From the NCBI GenBank assembly GCA_002308795.1, contig DBVV01000142.1, forward strand, positions 1 to 40,535: DNA of 40,535 bases. Reading direction: 5' to 3'. The notes beneath the pieces are model-generated. The model searched no databases and was not told the DNA's origin. It saw only the letters and a list, made by a program, of their open reading frames with translations. The stretch comes from Mageeibacillus sp. UBA1255 (GTDB lineage: Bacteria; Bacillota; Clostridia; UBA1212; UBA1255). The position numbers and the translations under genes were made by a program. Shown here piece by piece: positions 1-7,009 of the stretch (its first letter is position 1; each line of letters starts with the position of its first letter).

Positions 1-381
1 TCCACCTCATCAATACGGCCACAATTGACCAAAAGCAGAATTGCGGCCGTACTTTCTATCTCATCGATACGGCCACAAATGACCAAAAGTGGAATTGAGG
101 CCGTACTTTCCACCTCATCAATACGGCCACAAATGACCAAAAGCAGATTTGAGGCCGTACTTTTTACCTTATCGATACGGCCACAAATGGCCAAAGGCGG
201 ACTTGCGGCCGTACTTTCTACCTCATCGATACGGCCACAATTGGCCAAAGGCGGATTTGAGGCCGTACTTTTTACCTAATCTATACGGCCACAATTGGCC
301 AAAGGCGGTTTTGCGGCCGTACTTTCCACCTCATCGATACGGCCACAATTGACCAAAAGCGCATTTGAGGCCGTACTTTCT
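1..381. repeat. Tandem array of 54-bp hairpin-forming repeats (7 units, continues off the left edge)
   Basis: Units beginning ATACGGCC start at 13, 67, 121, 175, 229, 283 and 337, an exact 54-bp period. The first 12 bases are the tail of an earlier unit, so the array extends left of the window. Each unit has a left arm TACGGCCACAA or its close variant and a right arm TTG(C/A)GGCCGTA. These pair as 7 bp, a 1x1 mismatch, then 3 bp, around a 16-nt loop; in unit 1 the arms are 14-24 and 41-51. A 14-16 nt linker rich in CTTTC and CCTCATCG follows. Because 54 is divisible by three and stops are rare, repetitive open frames appear in more than one frame. None has a convincing ribosome binding site, so I treat the array as non-coding. 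I do not recognise the family. Confidence 0.93.
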
Positions 382-399
382 GAACCATTACCTTTTTAA

Positions 400-428
400 T
401 TGACAACTTCAGGCTGTTGGTGTATCAT
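400..428 (+). promoter_or_regulatory. Sigma-A type promoter of the folate transporter operon
   Basis: A perfect -35 box TTGACA (400-405) is followed by a 17-bp spacer and the -10 box TATCAT (423-428), one mismatch from TATAAT. The predicted transcription start is near 435, which is where the riboswitch fold begins. That agreement supports both calls. Confidence 0.85.
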
Positions 429-434
429 TTTCTT

Positions 435-538
435 GTTATCAGAGCAGATGTGCCTGATGGCATGAAAACCGGAGAATGGGAGTAGAGTCTCCGGACAGCG
501 AAACGTAAACGCTGGGGCACATCACATCCGCTGCAAAC
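435..538 (+). promoter_or_regulatory. Tetrahydrofolate (THF, folT-type) riboswitch
   Basis: THF riboswitches bind reduced folates and usually control folate transport or synthesis genes. The fold can be drawn from the sequence. P1 is 435-442 with 531-538 (weak, internal mismatches). P2 is GATGTGCC 447-454 with GGCACATC 516-523. P3 is CCGGAGA 469-475 with TCTCCGG 488-494. P4 is CAGCG 496-500 with CGCTG 510-514. Two pieces match the known motif closely: GAATGGGA in the P3 loop (474-481) and CATCCGC in the 3' joining region (525-531). GGA 479-481 can pair with TCC 527-529 as the expected pseudoknot. The downstream gene encodes a folate-type ECF S component, the classic target. A covariance-model hit would be decisive. 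Confidence 0.85.
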
Positions 539-566
539 GGCATACAAAACGCATTTGCGGAAAAGG

Positions 567-594
567 CTCTCCTGACAAATCAGAAAGCGGAGAG
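567..594 (+). promoter_or_regulatory. Ribosome-binding-site sequestering hairpin (riboswitch expression platform)
   Basis: CTCTCC at 567-572 can pair with GGAGAG at 589-594, which is the only good ribosome binding site before the start at 606. TGA 573-575 with TCA 580-582 can cap the stem. There is no U-run terminator between the riboswitch and the gene, so translational control is the simplest reading. The switching partner of the sequestering strand is not obvious to me. Confidence 0.55.
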
Positions 595-605
595 ATGAGA
601 ACAAG

Positions 606-1640
606 TTGTTACCACTGATCGTATTTGTAATTGACTCACTTTTGCTTTGCGTACTGATCAATATGATCATGCAGCTAAGGCTATTGCGGAAAGATCCCGA
701 AGCATACAGATCCGAAGGACGAAAAGACGTAAAAAAGCGCACGGAGAAAATGATCATCACTGCAATGATGCTCGCTTTTGCGCTCGTGCTGAAGTACTTC
801 TCGATATCGCTCCCGCTTATGGGATCGAACGGACTGCGTATGGGATTCGCCGGTATCTTCACGGCCTTCCCCGCCATACTGTTCGGGCCTCTGTACGGCG
901 GAATCACATCGGCACTTACGGACCTACTCGGCTTTTTTATGAAGCCTTCCGGAGACTACAATTTCCTGTTCACGCTGATGGGCTTCGTAGGAGGCTTTCT
1001 AAAGGGCCTTATTTGGCTTCTTGTCAGGAAGGCAGGAAAGAATGCGGCACGCGCGGGAAAATCGATTCTAGGGGCCGTTATGTGCGTTTTTCTGGCATTC
1101 GGGCTGTCGGTGACGATATCGCTTAACAGAGACGGGCTGGTCCACGGTCTTATCGCGCATGCAGACGATATTCCGGAGAAAGCCGTAATGACCGAAATGC
1201 TCGAAAAAGAAGAGACCGGATTGCCGACGCGCTTCGTCGGAATGCTCACGTCGACTAAGGGCGAAAAATCGTACCGGTCAAGTTTCGCTTCAAATGCGAA
1301 CCTCTCCGGCACAGGGATGATGATAGCCGGAACACTCGGGATCATCGCATTGGCCGCCGGGATCATAATTGCCGCCGTTAATAAGAAGAAAGGCAAAGAT
1401 CCTAAGGGGATCAGCGACGTGTTCACGAAAATACTGCTGTGCATGCTTATATCCGGGATCATTGTCACCACCGTTAATTCAAAGATACTCATTGAACTTT
1501 ACGGAATCAAAGCTCCGTTCTTAGTATACTGGCTGCCGAGGCTCGCCGAAGAGATCATCATCTGCACGCTGCATGCGTACGTTACAGCGTTGATCTACAA
1601 ATCGATGGAAAAACTTTTCAGAGCGCGGGGGTATATCTGA
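606..1640 (+). CDS. folT: Folate-family ECF transporter S component with a large inserted segment
   Basis: This 344-residue membrane protein is the predicted substrate-binding (S) subunit of an energy-coupling factor importer, expected to partner with EcfA1, EcfA2 and EcfT encoded elsewhere. The block from about residue 48 to 140 carries the typical LRMGFAGI and FGPLYGG stretches, and the last 70 residues (NSKILIELYG onward) look like the family's closing helices. Between them, about residues 150-268, is an extra segment with two added hydrophobic stretches (about 153-172 and 236-258) around a charged 60-residue loop. An extra N-terminal helix (about 3-23) precedes the core. S components are usually near 180 residues. 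The chosen start is TTG at 606, 11 nt after GGAGAG; ATG at 663 is possible. Folate specificity rests mainly on the upstream THF riboswitch. Confidence 0.85.
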   Translation: MLPLIVFVIDSLLLCVLINMIMQLRLLRKDPEAYRSEGRKDVKKRTEKMIITAMMLAFALVLKYFSISLPLMGSNGLRMGFAGIFTAFPAILFGPLYGGITSALTDLLGFFMKPSGDYNFLFTLMGFVGGFLKGLIWLLVRKAGKNAARAGKSILGAVMCVFLAFGLSVTISLNRDGLVHGLIAHADDIPEKAVMTEMLEKEETGLPTRFVGMLTSTKGEKSYRSSFASNANLSGTGMMIAGTLGIIALAAGIIIAAVNKKKGKDPKGISDVFTKILLCMLISGIIVTTVNSKILIELYGIKAPFLVYWLPRLAEEIIICTLHAYVTALIYKSMEKLFRARGYI

Positions 1641-1707
1641 TCCGCGGACATATCCGGTTCGCGGTTATATCTGACGGGGAGCCGCCATTACGGAAAGGTG
1701 TGATAGC

Positions 1708-2907
1708 ATGAAAAAAGCACTTATCGAACTATACGACAGCGACGCGCTGGAAAACATCATTTCTCTGCAGCTGGCTAGATACGACGTGCTTGTTTTCATG
1801 TGCTTCAAAAACTCTGACCCCGACCCGAAAAAACGTGCTTTGATAAGCCAGATAATATCATCAAGGGCAGGCATCGATGTTTGTTTCGAAGAAACAGAAG
1901 AGAAATGCATCGAAGCGGCATTGACGGCGTTCGAAGATATCAGCGCAAAATTCAGCGACTATTTTTGCGTTGTCGATCTGACCGGAGGAGATGAAATATT
2001 GATCGCCGCTCTGGGGCGGTTCCTCTCCGGATACAAACGCGATAATTTCTCTGCTCACAGATCAGACGTAATTAAAGGGACTCTCACTTATATGGCAGGT
2101 GTCCCTGAACCGTTCGCGGATGAAGGCGCCTCCCCCGTCCCGTTCCGCTTTTCCGACATAATCAGACTTTACGGAGGCGCAGTGATCGGCAGCTGGCCGG
2201 ATGAATTCAGTTCGATCATGGACGAAAAGCGCTACGAAATATTGAGAGTCTGGAACGCCATTAAAGACATCAGCGCAGACTGGAACAAATTCTGCTCGAT
2301 TTCGTACGTTAACGGCGTCGAACCCGATGAAAACGGCATAATTAGCAGAAAATTTTCAAAAGAGAACGAAATAATCACTTCAGAGCGGGTCATGCAGAAA
2401 CTGCAGAAACGCGGCATCGTGAAAACGTATGCGATCGACGCGAACTATCTGAGATACTCGCTCCACCCGTCAGCGAAAACAGACGACCTTTATATTTCCG
2501 CCGGTACCGCGCTCGAGATGTACACCGCGCTTGCCGCATCGGGAACAGGCATGTTCCACGAATGCTATACAAAGGTTCTGCTTGACTGCGACGGCATTAT
2601 CGCGAAAAGCGGCTCGGATCCCACGAACGAACTTGACGTAACACTTATGTACGGCTACGTTCCCGTATTTATCAGCTGCAAAAATACCGAAGCAACAAAG
2701 GAGTTTCTGTACGAGATAAAAACGATGGCAGATCACTTCGGAGGTAAATACGGGATGCCGATGCTCGTATCTTCCAAACCCGCGTTCCAGCCGGTTAAAG
2801 AGCGCGCAAAAGAAATGCACATCATGCTTATCGATGACGTGCAGTCCCTTTCTCTGAAAGAATTCAGAGCAGCAATATCTAAAACGATAAGCTCAGCCAG
2901 CCGCTGA
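1708..2907 (+). CDS. Card1/Can2-like CARF-domain nuclease (DUF1887 family)
   Basis: This 399-residue protein has the layout of DUF1887 proteins: an N-terminal CARF-like Rossmann domain (about 1-135, with LTGGDE at 91-96 resembling the TGGT-type ligand loop), a helical and winged-helix-like middle (about 170-260), and a C-terminal PD-(D/E)XK nuclease domain (about 265-395). Nuclease landmarks are E270, NELDV (E308, D310) and ISCKN (S323-C324-K325). Family members such as Card1 are switched on by cyclic oligoadenylates from type III CRISPR complexes and cut DNA or RNA. The acidic residue of the (D/E)-X-K motif is serine here. I believe this variant occurs in Firmicute relatives, but I cannot check. 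The gene lies 67 bp after the transporter gene with its own site GGAAAGGTG (1692-1700). No CRISPR array or cas10 is in the window. Confidence 0.85.
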   Translation: MKKALIELYDSDALENIISLQLARYDVLVFMCFKNSDPDPKKRALISQIISSRAGIDVCFEETEEKCIEAALTAFEDISAKFSDYFCVVDLTGGDEILIAALGRFLSGYKRDNFSAHRSDVIKGTLTYMAGVPEPFADEGASPVPFRFSDIIRLYGGAVIGSWPDEFSSIMDEKRYEILRVWNAIKDISADWNKFCSISYVNGVEPDENGIISRKFSKENEIITSERVMQKLQKRGIVKTYAIDANYLRYSLHPSAKTDDLYISAGTALEMYTALAASGTGMFHECYTKVLLDCDGIIAKSGSDPTNELDVTLMYGYVPVFISCKNTEATKEFLYEIKTMADHFGGKYGMPMLVSSKPAFQPVKERAKEMHIMLIDDVQSLSLKEFRAAISKTISSASR

Positions 2908-2913
2908 CGCCTG

Positions 2914-4701
2914 TCATTTACGGTTTTTTATTTCGTCGCAAACTTTAGCCACGAACTCATCTACACCCATTGTGACCGTCTCGGTATTGTCCCTCAGGCG
3001 GATCGAGATATTGCCCTCGTCAACTTCCCTCTGTCCGATTATGACCATATAAGGAACGCGGTCAACGACCTGAGCTTCTCTTATCATATAACCGATCTTT
3101 TCATTGCGGTCGTCAAGTTCGGCACGGATACCGGCGGCAATAAGCGCTTCGTACACTTTTTCGCTGTATTCGGCAAAACGCTCGGAGACGCGAAGGACTT
3201 TCACCTGAGTAGGAGCGAGCCATACCGGGAATTTGCCCTTCGTCTCTTCGATGATGTAAGCCATGAAACGGTCGATGGAACCGAGAATAGCTCTGTGCAG
3301 AACGACAGGCGTTTTCTTCTCTCCGTCAGAATCGGTGTATTTCAGGTCGAATTTTGCAGGCAGGCAGAAGTCTAACTGGCAGGTGGATAACGTGATCTCC
3401 GCACCGATCGCCGGCTTAACGTTAACGTCAAGTTTAGGTCCGTAGAATGCAGCTTCGCCTATCTCTTCTGTGAAATCTATCCCGAGCTGTGTGAGCACTT
3501 CGCGAAGCGCGCTCTCCGCCTTGTTCCACATCTCGTCATCCTGGTGATATTTTACTTTATCTTCAGGATCGCGCAGAGAAAGAACGCAGCGGTAGTTCGT
3601 GATGCCGAAATCTTTATATACGTCGAATATAAGGTCAACGACACGGCTTACTTCGTCTTTGATCTGTCCGGGAGTCACAAACAGGTGCGCGTCGTTCTGG
3701 CAGAAATGTCTGCCGCGCTCGATCCCTTTCAGCGTACCGCTCGCTTCAAATCTGAAATCGTGTGCGACCTCACCGATACGTATCGGCAGGTCTCTGTATG
3801 AATGAGCTCTGTTAGCGTAGATCATCATATGATGCGGGCAGTTCATCGGCCTTAACACGAACGTCTCGCCTTCGACCTCCATTGCCGGGAACATATTATT
3901 CTTATAATGCTCCCAGTGGCCGCTCGTTTTGTAAAGGTCAACGGTACCTACGCACGGCGTCAATACGTGCTGATATCCCAGCGCGCGTTCTTTTTCTTTG
4001 ATATAATTCTCAAGCTCCTGCCATACGATGTAGCCCTTCGGAAGGAACATCGGGAGTCCCTTTCCTACGAGGTCGTCAGACATGAACAGGCTCATCTCTC
4101 TGCCTATCCTTCTGTGGTCGCGCAGTTCAGCCTCTTTCAATTCGGCAAGATACGCTTCAAGTTCCTGAGCGGTCTTGAACGCAGTACCCTTTACGCGGGT
4201 AAGCATCTTGTTATTGCTGTCGTTCTTCCAGTACGCACCGGAAAGTCCTAACAGTTTAAACGCTTTAAGCGCTTTTGTATAAGTCAGGTGAGGTCCGACG
4301 CACATATCGACGTATTCGCCCTGCTGGTAGAAACTTATCACTGCGTCTTCGGGCAGGTCGCCGATATGTTCGACTTTATATTTCTCGCCGCGTTCCTGCA
4401 TAAGCGCTATCGCTTCGGCACGAGGAAGTACGAACGGTTTAATAGGCAGATTTTCTTTTACTATGCGGCGCATCTCTTCTTCGATCCTGGGAAGATCGTC
4501 TTCGGAAAGACTTACGTCGCCGAAATCGACGTCATAATAGAAGCCTTTCTCGTTTGCGGGTCCGTACGCGAAATCCGCGCCCGGGTAAAGCCGCTTTATC
4601 GCCTGAGCCATAATATGGGCAGCGCTGTGGCGCAATATATGCAGTTCTTCTTCGGCGTTGTCAATATCTTCTACGCGTCCGTCGTTATAAATAACTTTCA
4701 T
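2914..4701 (-). CDS. thrS: Threonyl-tRNA synthetase lacking the TGS domain
   Basis: The enzyme charges tRNA-Thr with threonine. It has 595 residues, against about 640 in the usual form. The N-terminal TGS domain is missing; only about 20 residues precede the editing domain. Editing-site residues H25, H29, C134 and H138 are present. The class II catalytic core follows, with RPMNCPHH (zinc ligand C288) and HRAILGSIDRF, then the anticodon-binding domain (about 490-595). The start at 4701 is supported by AAAGAGGA about 8 nt upstream, and a stop codon lies in frame just above it, so the TGS domain is not hidden by start choice. I see no T-box sequence in the leader. The stop codon is only 6 bp from that of the convergent CARF-nuclease gene. 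Confidence 0.95.
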   Translation of the reverse strand: MKVIYNDGRVEDIDNAEEELHILRHSAAHIMAQAIKRLYPGADFAYGPANEKGFYYDVDFGDVSLSEDDLPRIEEEMRRIVKENLPIKPFVLPRAEAIALMQERGEKYKVEHIGDLPEDAVISFYQQGEYVDMCVGPHLTYTKALKAFKLLGLSGAYWKNDSNNKMLTRVKGTAFKTAQELEAYLAELKEAELRDHRRIGREMSLFMSDDLVGKGLPMFLPKGYIVWQELENYIKEKERALGYQHVLTPCVGTVDLYKTSGHWEHYKNNMFPAMEVEGETFVLRPMNCPHHMMIYANRAHSYRDLPIRIGEVAHDFRFEASGTLKGIERGRHFCQNDAHLFVTPGQIKDEVSRVVDLIFDVYKDFGITNYRCVLSLRDPEDKVKYHQDDEMWNKAESALREVLTQLGIDFTEEIGEAAFYGPKLDVNVKPAIGAEITLSTCQLDFCLPAKFDLKYTDSDGEKKTPVVLHRAILGSIDRFMAYIIEETKGKFPVWLAPTQVKVLRVSERFAEYSEKVYEALIAAGIRAELDDRNEKIGYMIREAQVVDRVPYMVIIGQREVDEGNISIRLRDNTETVTMGVDEFVAKVCDEIKNRK

Positions 4702-4787
4702 TCAAAATATCCTCTTTTCAGCGAAATAAATGGGTGTATGAAGGCCGTACGCGCAGCGGCGTGATACCAGACCGTCATAGCGCCAGT

Positions 4788-4816
4788 ATTGTACCATCGA
4801 ATCGCGGCGGTGTCAA
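4788..4816 (-). promoter_or_regulatory. thrS promoter
   Basis: Read on the minus strand, TTGACA (4811-4816), a 17-bp spacer and TACAAT (4788-4793) preceded by TGG form a near-perfect extended -10 promoter. The predicted start near 4781 leaves a leader of about 80 nt before thrS. That leader contains no recognisable T-box, which many Firmicute thrS genes carry. Confidence 0.85.
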
Positions 4817-4904
4817 TTAATTCGAAGGTTTTATAGCAGAATCGCCGGCATAATCGTCGCAAAGGCATGCGGCATCGATTCATGCAGGGGCCGGAGGAAA
4901 TCTG

Positions 4905-4933
4905 TTGCCCGCATCCACTGCTTGTGATATAAT
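4905..4933 (+). promoter_or_regulatory. Promoter of the epimerase-dehydrogenase/murG/protease operon
   Basis: TTGCCC (4905-4910), a 17-bp spacer and TATAAT (4928-4933) with an extended TGA just before it. The perfect -10 box compensates for a 4-of-6 -35 box. The predicted start near 4940 lies 34 nt before the start codon at 4974. Confidence 0.75.
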
Positions 4934-4973
4934 TATATTAGAATTATTACATTCTCTACCAGGGGTGACCTAA

Positions 4974-6983
4974 ATGCTCAGCAAGAAGATTTTCGACTAC
5001 ACAAAAGAAGGCAGAACGGTAACTTGCTACCGCATCACTAATAAAACAGGCGCCAGCGTCGAGGTCCTTGATTACGGCGGAATAATCCGCTCCGTACTCG
5101 TTCCGGACAGAGAAGGAAAAATGACCGACGTGGTGATCGGATTTGACAGGTTGTCCCCGTACATCAAAAACCGTGACGCGTATTACGGCGCGTTCGTCGG
5201 AAGATTCGCGAACCGCATTGCCGGCGCAAGATTCAGCATTGACGGCGTTGATTATGAGGTGGAGAAAAATAACGGTGAGAACCATCTGCACGGCGGAAAC
5301 GGCAGTTTCAGCGAGCGCATCGGAAAAGTCACGGATGAGTCAGATAATTCGGTGACACTGACCTGGGAATCACCCGATATGGATCAGGGTTACCCCGGAG
5401 CTCTGACCGTCAGCGTTAGGTATGAATTCGACGATAAAAACAATCTCACACTCAAGTATACAGGCACAGCGGACAAACGTACGCTCTTCTCCCCTACGAA
5501 CCATTCGTATTTCAATATGAACGGCCCGTCGCGCGGTTTTATCGGCGACAATGAAATAAAAATCCACGCTAATAAATTCGTTCCTGTTGACGGCGACTGC
5601 ATTCCGACCGGTTCGTTTGCGACGGTTAAAGGTGCTCTTGATATGAGGCGCTGGACTCTGCTTTCCGACGTTTTTAAGAAGGAGGATTCCGACGTTAATC
5701 TTCAGGCCGGAAGCGGTATCGATCACTCTTTTGCAATAAAAGGATATACCGGTGACGGAGATATCGTGAGAGCGGCAGAACTTTACGGAGCAAATACAGG
5801 CATCCGGATGAGCGTCTGCACCAACCTCCCCGGTATCCAGGTCTATTCCGGCAACTTTATAAAAGACGGCCTTAAGGGAAAGCTGGGCCAGATATACGGA
5901 CGCCGCTCAGCGATCTGTTTTGAGACACAGTATCATCCGGACTCCCCAAACCGCAGCGCGTTCCAGTCTCCGGTCATCGAGCCTGGCGAAAAAGCAGTAT
6001 ACACCACCGTATATTCATTTGACACACCGCCGAAAGCCGTTGTCCTCGACGGATACACTACGAACAGCGGCGATATTTCATGGGAACCGCTCTATAAAGT
6101 ATGCAGAGCTGTGATTTACGACCGGACCACTCCCAAGGACATTTTGAAGCGAGTAAAAGGCGCTGATGCGATAATTACCAACAAAGCTGTCCTTACTGCT
6201 GATATTATTAAAGAACTTGACGAAAAATGCAGATACGTCGGCCTTTTATCTACCGGTGCGAACGCCGTCGATATCGAAGCGCTGAGAGAAAAAGGGATCG
6301 CTTTAACGAACGTTCCCGGTTACAGTACCGAAGACGTCGCACAGCTGACGTTCGCATTTATCCTGGAGCTCTGCCAGAAAGTGGCGCTTCACGACGATGC
6401 TGTTAAAAGAGGCGAATGGACCGGTTCCGACGATTTTTCGTTTACAGTCTCCCCTATCACGGAACTGGCAGGCACGACTCTCGGTATTATCGGTTACGGC
6501 GCGATCGGAAGCAGAGTGTGCGAGATCGCCAGGGCGTTCCATATGAAAGTGCTCGTCCATTCCAGAAGCGAAAAGATACTGCCTGAAGGTGCGAGATTCG
6601 TTACGAAAAACGAGCTGCTGAAAAAGTCGGATATCATCACGCTTCATCTTCCATTATCTGAAGAAACACAGCATCTTATCGATGCCGATGCTATCTCTAT
6701 GATGAAGGACGGAGCGATCCTTATCAACACTGCACGCGGGCCGCTGCTTGACGAGCAGGCGGTCGCAGACGCGCTTAATTCAGGCAAATTAGGTGGCGCA
6801 GGTGTGGACGTTCTCGACAAGGAACCGCCGTCTGCGGGTGATCCTCTGCTTAGCGCTAAAAACTGCCTAATTACTCCTCACATCGCGTGGGCAGCGCAGG
6901 CCGCGAGAATACGGCTGATCGAGGCAGTCGCGAAGAACCTGACAGCGTTTTTCGCCGGAAGAAAATTAAACAGACTTGACTGA
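4974..6983 (+). CDS. Fusion: aldose 1-epimerase (GalM) + D-2-hydroxyacid dehydrogenase
   Basis: Two complete enzymes share one 669-residue frame. Residues 1-350 are an aldose 1-epimerase with the expected catalytic set: H106 in NHLHGG, H177 in NHSYFN and E317 in FETQYH. Residues about 354-669 are an NAD-dependent 2-hydroxyacid dehydrogenase (hydroxypyruvate/glycerate type): the Rossmann motif GYGAIG is at 507-512 and the catalytic triad is R588 (TARG), E617 (KEPP) and H636 (TPHIAW). The join is tight: the epimerase's usual ending (VYSFD) is followed by TPP and then KAVVLDGY, which is how free dehydrogenases normally begin after Met. This could be a true fusion or the result of losing a stop/start pair. 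A ribosome binding site AGGGG lies near 4961. The gene leads an operon with murG, 26 bp downstream. The physiological link between the two activities is unclear. Confidence 0.9.
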   Translation: MLSKKIFDYTKEGRTVTCYRITNKTGASVEVLDYGGIIRSVLVPDREGKMTDVVIGFDRLSPYIKNRDAYYGAFVGRFANRIAGARFSIDGVDYEVEKNNGENHLHGGNGSFSERIGKVTDESDNSVTLTWESPDMDQGYPGALTVSVRYEFDDKNNLTLKYTGTADKRTLFSPTNHSYFNMNGPSRGFIGDNEIKIHANKFVPVDGDCIPTGSFATVKGALDMRRWTLLSDVFKKEDSDVNLQAGSGIDHSFAIKGYTGDGDIVRAAELYGANTGIRMSVCTNLPGIQVYSGNFIKDGLKGKLGQIYGRRSAICFETQYHPDSPNRSAFQSPVIEPGEKAVYTTVYSFDTPPKAVVLDGYTTNSGDISWEPLYKVCRAVIYDRTTPKDILKRVKGADAIITNKAVLTADIIKELDEKCRYVGLLSTGANAVDIEALREKGIALTNVPGYSTEDVAQLTFAFILELCQKVALHDDAVKRGEWTGSDDFSFTVSPITELAGTTLGIIGYGAIGSRVCEIARAFHMKVLVHSRSEKILPEGARFVTKNELLKKSDIITLHLPLSEETQHLIDADAISMMKDGAILINTARGPLLDEQAVADALNSGKLGGAGVDVLDKEPPSAGDPLLSAKNCLITPHIAWAAQAARIRLIEAVAKNLTAFFAGRKLNRLD

Positions 6984-7009
6984 AAAACAGTCGAAAGGGC
7001 TCATCTTTA

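Noticed and set aside
25..352. Repetitive open reading frames across the 54-bp array
   Set aside because: They arise because the repeat length is divisible by three and stop codons are absent. More than one frame is open, no ribosome binding site is seen, and the strong inverted repeats explain the conservation better.
1..381. CRISPR array
   Set aside because: The whole 54-bp unit is conserved, including what would be the spacers, and no cas genes are nearby.
425..907. 160-codon minus-strand open frame over the riboswitch and the transporter start
   Set aside because: It overlaps a convincing promoter and riboswitch on the other strand and has no ribosome binding site or recognisable sequence.
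4702..4781. T-box riboswitch for thrS
   Set aside because: I searched the leader for the conserved T-box core (AGGGTGGNACCGCG-like) and a terminator and found neither.
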